A stretch of DNA of 11,176 nucleotides. Source: Nitrospira sp. (GTDB lineage Bacteria > Nitrospirota > Nitrospiria > Nitrospirales > Nitrospiraceae). Numbering within the stretch: the stretch's first letter is position 1; the number at the start of each line of letters is the position of its first letter. The notes beneath the pieces were generated by a model. That model worked only from the letters and a program-made list of their open reading frames with translations, was not told where the DNA came from and did no database searches. The translations under genes were made by a program, and so were the position numbers. Shown here piece after piece: positions 7,440 to 11,176 of the stretch. The stretch lies in NCBI GenBank assembly GCA_016873525.1, contig VGXD01000044.1, forward strand, positions 1 to 11,176, in the 5' to 3' direction.

Positions 7440-7931
7440 TTACTGGCCTTCCTTCGCGCCGGCCGTTGATTCCCCGCTATGCCCGTAGCGAGATCTGAGA
7501 TTGTTCATGCCGTCCGACAAACTTCTCCACTCTTGGGCCGTCAGAAGCTCCTTCATCTTGAACCGCAAGCCGAGAATCTTGCTTGCAGACCGCATCCGAC
7601 TATTGCTCATTTCATCAAGAATCTTCGTGAATTCTTCTGGCGTTGCCTCATAATTGCCATTCAGTTCGTAGAGCTTGCTGTGGTATTGGCGATTCTGCCG
7701 ATAGGTTTCCTTGACCTCGGCAACGATGTCTCCAACAATGGCTTTTACCTGCTTGGCCTTCTCTTGATCCTGGACTGTCTGGTCGACCAATGCCGACATT
7801 TCCTGAGTCCCCTTTTCAGCCGCATAGCCCCTATCGCCATGCCCGTAAGAGCCCATGCCATGATGTCCACAGCCAGCCATAGTCATAATGGTCACTGCCA
7901 AGAGCCCCACAAATTGCTTCATTCCATTCAT
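7440..7931 (-). CDS. Small His-rich lipoprotein, Spy/CpxP-like
   Basis: This encodes 163 residues from the ATG at 7931, chosen because GGAGG stands five bases upstream; an in-frame ATG at 7961 lacks such a site. The N-terminus MNGMKQFVGLLAVTIMTMAGC is a lipoprotein signal with Cys at 21. The mature protein begins with a His/Gly-rich stretch (GHHGMGSYGHGD), a plausible metal-binding segment. The remainder is helical and highly charged, ending in an ILGLRFKMKELLTAQEW block. That block resembles the LTPEQ-containing helix of Spy/CpxP-type periplasmic chaperones and metal-resistance proteins. The similarity is by pattern only, so the function is tentative: an envelope stress or metal-linked lipoprotein. 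It is convergent with the phosphatase gene and divergent from the HARE-HTH gene. Confidence 0.8.
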   Translation of the reverse strand: MNGMKQFVGLLAVTIMTMAGCGHHGMGSYGHGDRGYAAEKGTQEMSALVDQTVQDQEKAKQVKAIVGDIVAEVKETYRQNRQYHSKLYELNGNYEATPEEFTKILDEMSNSRMRSASKILGLRFKMKELLTAQEWRSLSDGMNNLRSRYGHSGESTAGAKEGQ

Positions 7932-8146
7932 TTTCACCTCCTTATTTAATGAAATCGGCATATAAGCTCCGATTAAGTTGGCACTTTAACATAGCCACAA
8001 CATGATTTCGAGCAGTTGCGCACTATTTCATTTTTGCGCCTCCCCCCATGTTCCATCATAAGCATGTATCAAAGCAGCAACGAAATATTCATATTAATTA
8101 CTTATTAAACAGTCAGTTAAATGTCCCGTTCAAACTATTACAGCCA

Positions 8147-8180
8147 ATACTGACAAGCATTTGATATACATTGACAGTAT
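8147..8180. repeat. Inverted repeat, operator-like (ATACTGACAA / TTGACAGTAT)
   Basis: The arms 8147-8156 and 8171-8180 are inverted copies matching at nine of ten positions, separated by 14 bases. The right arm recurs exactly at 8241-8250, 70 bases further on, where its first six bases form the -35 hexamer of the downstream promoter. CAAGCAT occurs at 8154-8160 and 8271-8277, and inverted (ATGCTTG) at 8209-8215. The arrangement suggests a multi-site operator; the binding protein is unknown. Confidence 0.45.
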
Positions 8181-8240
8181 GACGTTATGATGAGCGAATT
8201 TCATGAGTATGCTTGCAAATGTCTTTTGCTTAAATTTTTC

Positions 8241-8269
8241 TTGACAGTATTTTAAAGCTATGATACAAA
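8241..8269 (+). promoter_or_regulatory. Sigma70-type promoter with extended -10 for the HARE-HTH gene
   Basis: A consensus -35 TTGACA (8241-8246) is followed by 17 bases and TACAAA (8264-8269), preceded by TGA, giving an extended -10. The start of transcription would be near 8276, just upstream of the ribosome-binding site AAGAGG at 8284-8289. The -35 lies inside a repeated TTGACAGTAT motif, so a protein bound there would block RNA polymerase. Confidence 0.55.
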
Positions 8270-8297
8270 GCAAGCATGTTTCTAAGAGGTCTTGCTT

Positions 8298-8804
8298 GTG
8301 GAAGAGTTACGGGACATACTCGTCGGCCTAGAACAGCGCATTAGTGCGTATAAAAACCGTCTCCAAGAGCTGGAGAAAAAACGCGGGCGCCTGGAAGAAG
8401 AAATTGCCACTATCAAGAAATATCTCGAGCTTGCAGAGACGCTCTACCGAGTTGAGGCCGACAAAGCCAAACTTGCCAGCCTATCCAGCCAGATTATCAC
8501 GGACGAAAAGGGGCCACGCCCGCTCTCGGTCGATGTTACGGATCAGTCCAGGGAGATCCTGCTCGGGCGCAGCAAGTACGTCGCCATGAGCGTTCCGGAA
8601 GCCGCTTACCGGATTCTGCGCGAGGCACGGCGCGCAATGCACGCAAAAGAACTCTTGCAGCGTCTGATCGAGGGGGGCATGCAGATCAAGGGGAAGACAC
8701 CACTCACCTCGGTCGCAACTTCGATCAAGCGCGATAAACGCTTCAAGAAGGTCGGACCCAATACGTTCGATGTTCTCGACGAGGTACTCACGAAGGTCGT
8801 GTAG
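8298..8804 (+). CDS. Coiled-coil protein with C-terminal HARE-HTH (winged-helix) domain
   Basis: This encodes 168 residues. Residues 3-66 are a long, heavily charged coiled coil (LEQRISAYKNRLQELEKKRG and onward). After a linker, residues 97-161 match the HB1/ASXL/restriction-endonuclease HTH (HARE-HTH) pattern: MSVPEAAYRILREARRAMHA, KELLQRLIEGG, then GKTPLTSVATSIKRDKRFKKVG and a terminal TFDVLDE. HARE-HTH domains occur in the RNA polymerase delta subunit, in restriction enzymes and in chromatin proteins, and are thought to bind DNA or the transcription machinery. No nuclease or other enzymatic domain is present, so this looks like a regulator or nucleoid/transcription factor. GTG 8298 is chosen because AAGAGG lies eight bases upstream; TTG 8292 is too close to that site. 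It shares a transcript with the lysine-rich peptide gene and is probably controlled by the repeats upstream. Target unknown. Confidence 0.85.
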   Translation: MEELRDILVGLEQRISAYKNRLQELEKKRGRLEEEIATIKKYLELAETLYRVEADKAKLASLSSQIITDEKGPRPLSVDVTDQSREILLGRSKYVAMSVPEAAYRILREARRAMHAKELLQRLIEGGMQIKGKTPLTSVATSIKRDKRFKKVGPNTFDVLDEVLTKVV

Positions 8805-8835
8805 AAGTTCCGATAACCCTACCCTTTAGATCGTG

Positions 8836-8846
8836 AAAGGAGGTGA
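8836..8846 (+). promoter_or_regulatory. Near-perfect Shine-Dalgarno site before the micropeptide gene
   Basis: AAAGGAGGTGA is complementary to almost the whole anti-Shine-Dalgarno tail of 16S rRNA. It lies at normal spacing before TTG 8852. Such a strong site makes no sense unless something is translated here. It decides the TTG start over the in-frame GTG at 8843, which lies inside the site. Confidence 0.8.
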
Positions 8847-8851
8847 GTGAT

Positions 8852-8893
8852 TTGGCGACGAAGAAGGCTGCGAAGAAGAAGAAGAAGAAGTAA
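8852..8893 (+). CDS. Lysine-rich 13-residue micropeptide
   Basis: TTG start, then GCG ACG AAG AAG GCT GCG, six AAG codons and TAA: MATKKAAKKKKKK, eight lysines in 13 residues. It begins 47 bases after the HARE-HTH stop and is followed 15 bases later by a strong terminator, so it is the last cistron of that transcript. The evidence for translation is the Shine-Dalgarno site and the clean open frame in a short gap; no conservation can be tested here. The composition resembles the KKAAKK-type basic tails of bacterial histone H1-like proteins, which neutralise DNA or RNA charge. A nucleic-acid-binding accessory peptide is a plausible inference. A run of six AAG codons could also slow ribosomes, so a role in RNA stability or regulation is an alternative. 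It is far shorter than normal gene-calling limits. Confidence 0.6.
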   Translation: MATKKAAKKKKKK

Positions 8894-8908
8894 CCCCTCC
8901 ATGGTTAC

Positions 8909-8948
8909 GGCACCGGGGGTAAGTGGCCTTACCCCCGGTGCCTTTTTT
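8909..8948 (+). terminator. Strong Rho-independent terminator
   Basis: A perfect 15-bp stem (8909-8923 with 8928-8942; GGCACCGGGGGTAAG on the left arm) encloses a four-base loop TGGC and is followed immediately by six T (8943-8948). It closes the HARE-HTH/micropeptide transcript and is the clearest terminator in the window. Confidence 0.95.
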
Positions 8949-8964
8949 ATTGCCTCGTATCAAT

Positions 8965-8987
8965 CCCCCTTAGCCCCCCCCTTAGCC
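8965..8987. repeat. Direct repeat CCCCCTTAGCC x2
   Basis: Two exact 11-base copies (8965-8975 and 8977-8987) with one base between them, just after the terminator. On the minus strand they encode the end of a 33-codon open frame (9061-8960) that has no convincing ribosome-binding site. The rest of the 172-base gap to lpxC shows nothing clear. Confidence 0.6.
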
Positions 8988-9120
8988 TGATTTTTCAAGA
9001 ATTGCGGGCAGCAGTATTGAGCGGCCGCAGGGATTTTCTCGAAATAAGCCCATGCGACCATGCTCCGCACGATACCAGAGGGAGAAGGCTCGCTTAGAGA
9101 GAGAAGTTTTGTCGCCAGGC

Positions 9121-10056
9121 TTAGAACGCAGGGGAGACTTGCAGGGAAGCCGCGTGGGCATGGACGAGGGGTGCTGATTTATGGGCGACAGCCAGATCCT
9201 CTTCGGTGTTTAGCAATACCCAGCTATCGGTCTGTTCAAGAATCTTTTCCACCAACTTCGTATGGAGTGCGTGGCCTGACCGGTCTGCAATAAGATGCCC
9301 GATGAACGGGACACCAAGAAGGGCCAAATCGCCGATCAAGTCGAGGACCTTATGCCTGACGAATTCATTCTGGAAGCGGAGCCCGGATTCGTTGAGAACA
9401 CCTTGCTCGGAAAGCACGATCGTGTTCTCCAGCGAGCCACCCTTGGCCAACCCCCTGGCCCAAAGACCTTCCACTTCATTCAAAAATGCGAAGGTGCGGG
9501 CATCCGCAATCTCCCGCTCAAACGCGGAGGCCGACCACTCATACACGTAGGCTTGCGCCTGGATCATCGGATGATCGTATTCAACCGAACATGTGATGCG
9601 CGGCGTCGCGGACGGCTCGATGATCACCCGCCGTCCCCCCTCGCGCACTTCAATCGGCTGCATAATCTTCAAATAGGGCCGGCGCCGGTTTTGCGGGACA
9701 ACACCAGCGGCCTGAATCAGTTTCACGAACGCGCTGGAACTCCCGTCCATGGCCGGCACTTCCCCGCCATCCAATTCCACATATACGTTATCAACTTCCA
9801 AACCAGCCAGAGCCGCCAGCACATGCTCGACGGTCTTGATCTGCGTTCCATTGACGCTCAGAGCAGTGCAGAGTTCCGTCGGCACCAAATTGCTAATTGC
9901 GGCTGCCAAGGAAACCGCCCCTTCCGCATGGTGACGAATAAACACAACACCGGTGTCCGGCGGTGCCGGATTCATGGTGAGCGTCACGCGTTGCCCGGTA
10001 TGAAGGCCCACCCCGGAGCAACTGATCGATTGGCTGATAGTCTGTTGGTACCGCAT
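9121..10056 (-). CDS. lpxC: UDP-3-O-acyl-N-acetylglucosamine deacetylase LpxC
   Basis: This 311-residue protein is the zinc enzyme that removes the acetyl group from UDP-3-O-acyl-GlcNAc, the first committed step of lipid A synthesis in the cytoplasm. Visible landmarks: QTISQSISCSGVGLHTGQ at the start; TVEHVLAALAGLEVDN with E77 and zinc ligand H78; VPAMDGSS; RTFAFLNEVE; HKVLDLIGDLALLG with zinc ligands H235 and D239; and SGHALH with catalytic H262. All expected active-site residues are present and the length matches the usual value of about 300. The ATG at 10056 has AAGGA five bases upstream. Frames opening at 10074 or 10110 would add up to 18 unlike residues. It stands alone, outside any lpx or cell-division cluster visible here, and is transcribed divergently from the molybdoenzyme gene. 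Confidence 0.97.
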   Translation of the reverse strand: MRYQQTISQSISCSGVGLHTGQRVTLTMNPAPPDTGVVFIRHHAEGAVSLAAAISNLVPTELCTALSVNGTQIKTVEHVLAALAGLEVDNVYVELDGGEVPAMDGSSSAFVKLIQAAGVVPQNRRRPYLKIMQPIEVREGGRRVIIEPSATPRITCSVEYDHPMIQAQAYVYEWSASAFEREIADARTFAFLNEVEGLWARGLAKGGSLENTIVLSEQGVLNESGLRFQNEFVRHKVLDLIGDLALLGVPFIGHLIADRSGHALHTKLVEKILEQTDSWVLLNTEEDLAVAHKSAPLVHAHAASLQVSPAF

Positions 10057-10138
10057 TGAATTCCTTGAAATCATTCGACGCCAAGCAAAGATAGGCAATA
10101 CCCATACCACAATTAATTAATATTACAATGCGTTGATA

Positions 10139-10147
10139 ACTATAACA
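10139..10147 (-). promoter_or_regulatory. Candidate extended -10 promoter for lpxC
   Basis: On the minus strand TGT-TATAGT forms an extended -10 with five of six consensus bases. There is no good -35 at 17 bases, as is usual for extended -10 promoters. It would give a leader of about 75 bases in front of lpxC. Confidence 0.35.
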
Positions 10148-10317
10148 GATATTAAATCATTGCCGCTAAGACAAATCAGCGAAGTTGCATAAATACAACA
10201 AGTGTGGTTTTTTAACAGGGCCTATTGTGTTGCGAAGACGCAACTGGTTGTCCTTCCTAACCCTTGACATTATCCGACGATTTCCACCTCGCGTAAGTTG
10301 TTGATGGCTTTTCAGCC

Positions 10318-10346
10318 TTGCCTGGACAGCAGAGGCTTGATAGAGT
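10318..10346 (+). promoter_or_regulatory. Candidate promoter for the molybdoenzyme gene
   Basis: TTGCCT (10318-10323), 17 bases, then TAGAGT (10341-10346) preceded by TGA, giving an extended -10. Both hexamers match at four of six positions. Transcription would begin near 10353, about 60 bases before the chosen GTG start. A consensus TTGACA at 10264 has no -10 at suitable spacing. Confidence 0.35.
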
Positions 10347-10415
10347 GCCTGTCTAATAAAAGCCACCCCCTAAGACACCGCTCCCATTGTGTCGGCACTC
10401 CCCCTAGAGGCTACC

Positions 10416-11069
10416 GTGGAACGCAACGAGAAACTCATCGCCAAGAAAGAAGAATGGGCAAAATATAAACGAGGCCACACCGAGGATGGAGTCATGCAAG
10501 ACCACCGCCAGCGGCACGACCGGCTTCCTCCCGGTCAACACCTGACCAAGGGCTGGCCGGTTCTTGACCTAGGCATCCACCCCTCGATTCCCCTGGAACA
10601 ATGGACCCTGCAAATTAGCGGGCTGGTGGAAACTCCCTTGACCTGGAACTGGCAGGATTTCATGGCCCAGCCCCAAGTCCGGCTCGTCACGGACTTCCAC
10701 TGTGTCACGACCTGGAGTACCTTCGACAATGCCTGGGAGGGAGTCCTTTTCCGCCACCTCATGCAGATAGCGAGACCTCTCCCTGAAGCTCGCTTTGTCT
10801 ACTTCGCCAGCTACGACAACTACTCGACGAACCTGCCCCTCGAAGCTTGCGACGATGCCGATGTTCTCTTGACCAGGACATGGAACGACCAGCCCCTGTC
10901 CCAAGACCATGGCGGGCCTGTCCGTGTCATCATACCCAAACGCTATGCATGGAAAGGCGCGAAATGGGTCAAGGAAATCCGGTTCCTGGAACACGACCGG
11001 CCGGGCTACTGGGAAGTCCGCGGTTACTCGAACACCGCGCTGCCGTGGGACGAAGACCGCTACGCCTGA
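10416..11069 (+). CDS. Sulfite-oxidase-like molybdopterin-dependent oxidoreductase
   Basis: From GTG 10416 this encodes 217 residues spanning a single oxidoreductase molybdopterin-binding domain. DFHCVTTWSTFDNAWEGV (from about residue 93) contains Cys96, the expected thiolate ligand of molybdenum. SYDNYSTNLPLEA and HGGPVRVIIPKRYAWKGAKWV are the cofactor-pocket blocks of the family, and the protein ends with GYWEVRGYSNTALPWDEDRY. This matches the short cytoplasmic YuiH-like sulfite oxidase-like proteins rather than MsrP/YedY, because no Tat signal is present. The physiological substrate is unknown for this branch. GTG 10416 has AGAGG five bases upstream; GTG 10389 would add nine residues but lacks such a site. 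No heme partner or molybdopterin synthesis gene is nearby. Confidence 0.9.
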   Translation: MERNEKLIAKKEEWAKYKRGHTEDGVMQDHRQRHDRLPPGQHLTKGWPVLDLGIHPSIPLEQWTLQISGLVETPLTWNWQDFMAQPQVRLVTDFHCVTTWSTFDNAWEGVLFRHLMQIARPLPEARFVYFASYDNYSTNLPLEACDDADVLLTRTWNDQPLSQDHGGPVRVIIPKRYAWKGAKWVKEIRFLEHDRPGYWEVRGYSNTALPWDEDRYA

Positions 11070-11073
11070 AGGC

Positions 11074-11176
11074 TCAGTGATGGGGATCCAACTCGATCAG
11101 TCCTTTGCGGATCGCTAAAATGGCCGCTTGCGTTCGATCGTAGACCTGCAGCTTGTGGAAAATATTCCGCACGTGG
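11074..11176 (-). CDS. LuxR/NarL-type response regulator, C-terminal end (partial)
   Basis: Only the last 33 residues are in the window: HVRNIFHKLQVYDRTQAAIL and then AIRKGLIELDPHH before the stop. The first part is the recognition-helix region of the GerE/LuxR helix-turn-helix (consensus TVKxHVxNIxxKLxVxxRTxAxxxA), as in NarL/FixJ-family two-component regulators. The receiver domain and the start lie beyond the right edge, so its signal and targets cannot be judged. It is convergent with the molybdoenzyme gene; the two stop codons are only four bases apart. Confidence 0.88.
   Translation of the reverse strand, partial: HVRNIFHKLQVYDRTQAAILAIRKGLIELDPHH

Larger units (their letters stand above)
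7932..8297. other. AT-rich divergent intergenic region
   Basis: These 366 bases hold no convincing gene. The stretch is clearly richer in A+T than the flanking genes. Near its left end it holds the strong ribosome-binding site of the lipoprotein gene and a weak candidate minus-strand promoter (TTGTGG, 17 bases, CTTAAT; 7972-8000). Its right half contains repeated TTGACAGTAT and CAAGCAT motifs and the promoter of the HARE-HTH gene, listed separately. Confidence 0.7.
10057..10415. other. Divergent intergenic region between lpxC and the molybdoenzyme gene
   Basis: These 359 bases contain no convincing gene; a 66-codon minus-strand frame at 10166-10366 has no ribosome-binding site or recognisable sequence. 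The left half is A+T-rich. It contains a perfect hairpin GTTGCG-AAGA-CGCAAC (10229-10244), long-range arms GGCTTTT/AAAAGCC (10306-10312 and 10356-10362), and the two candidate promoters listed below. Confidence 0.6.

Noticed and set aside
7972..8000. A sigma54-type promoter near TTGGCAC upstream of the lipoprotein gene
   Set aside because: The spacing between the GG and GC elements is wrong for a -24/-12 promoter; only a weak sigma70-like match on the minus strand remains.
8171..8199. A second promoter at the first exact TTGACAGTAT copy
   Set aside because: The -35 is perfect but at 16-18 bases there is only GCGAAT-like sequence, and the nearby TATGAT is only nine bases away; it is better explained as an operator-like repeat.
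9295..10059. A 254-codon plus-strand open frame
   Set aside because: It is fully antisense to lpxC, whose active-site motifs are intact.
10166..10366. A 66-codon minus-strand frame between lpxC and the molybdoenzyme gene
   Set aside because: No ribosome-binding site, no recognisable domain, and it overlaps the likely promoter region of the molybdoenzyme gene.

Overview
The window looks like an ordinary chromosomal stretch of a Gram-negative, fairly GC-rich bacterium. LpxC (lipid A synthesis) implies an LPS outer membrane, and two lipoproteins fit that. The gene types and the TTG/GTG starts next to strong Shine-Dalgarno sites suggest the Nitrospirota, perhaps Nitrospira. That placement is inference from gene style, not from a marker gene. 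I see no tRNA, rRNA, CRISPR array, insertion sequence or phage gene.

Layout. 1-431: the 3' end of a metallophosphoesterase gene. 460-1092 (-): a membrane-anchored HEAT-repeat protein. 1371-2123 (+): an RNase Z-like metallo-beta-lactamase protein. 2176-5559 (-): a tight four-gene unit, transcribed as Lon-N-domain protein, DrrA-like ABC ATPase, ABC-2 permease, then SirB1-type transglutaminase-like protein. 5692-7404 (+): a seven-bladed propeller lipoprotein followed by a histidine phosphatase. 7440-7931 (-): a small His-rich lipoprotein. 8298-8893 (+): a coiled-coil/HARE-HTH protein plus a 13-residue lysine-rich peptide, closed by a very strong terminator. 9121-10056 (-): lpxC. 10416-11069 (+): a sulfite-oxidase-like molybdopterin protein. 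11074-11176 (-): the C-terminal end of a LuxR/NarL-type response regulator.

The most unusual part is 8140-8950. A putative DNA-binding protein (long coiled coil, then a C-terminal HARE-HTH domain) sits downstream of an AT-rich region with repeated operator-like motifs and a good sigma70-type promoter. It is followed by a tiny cistron, MATKKAAKKKKKK, that has a near-perfect Shine-Dalgarno and a TTG start. A perfect 15-bp-stem terminator closes the unit. A DNA-binding protein and a polycationic micropeptide made from one transcript could be a small nucleoid or transcription module; that function is a hypothesis.

Two intergenic stretches exceed 300 bases. 7932-8297 holds the regulatory repeats and promoter. 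10057-10415 is the divergent lpxC/oxidoreductase region, with two candidate extended -10 promoters and hairpins. Both are visibly richer in A+T than the genes around them.
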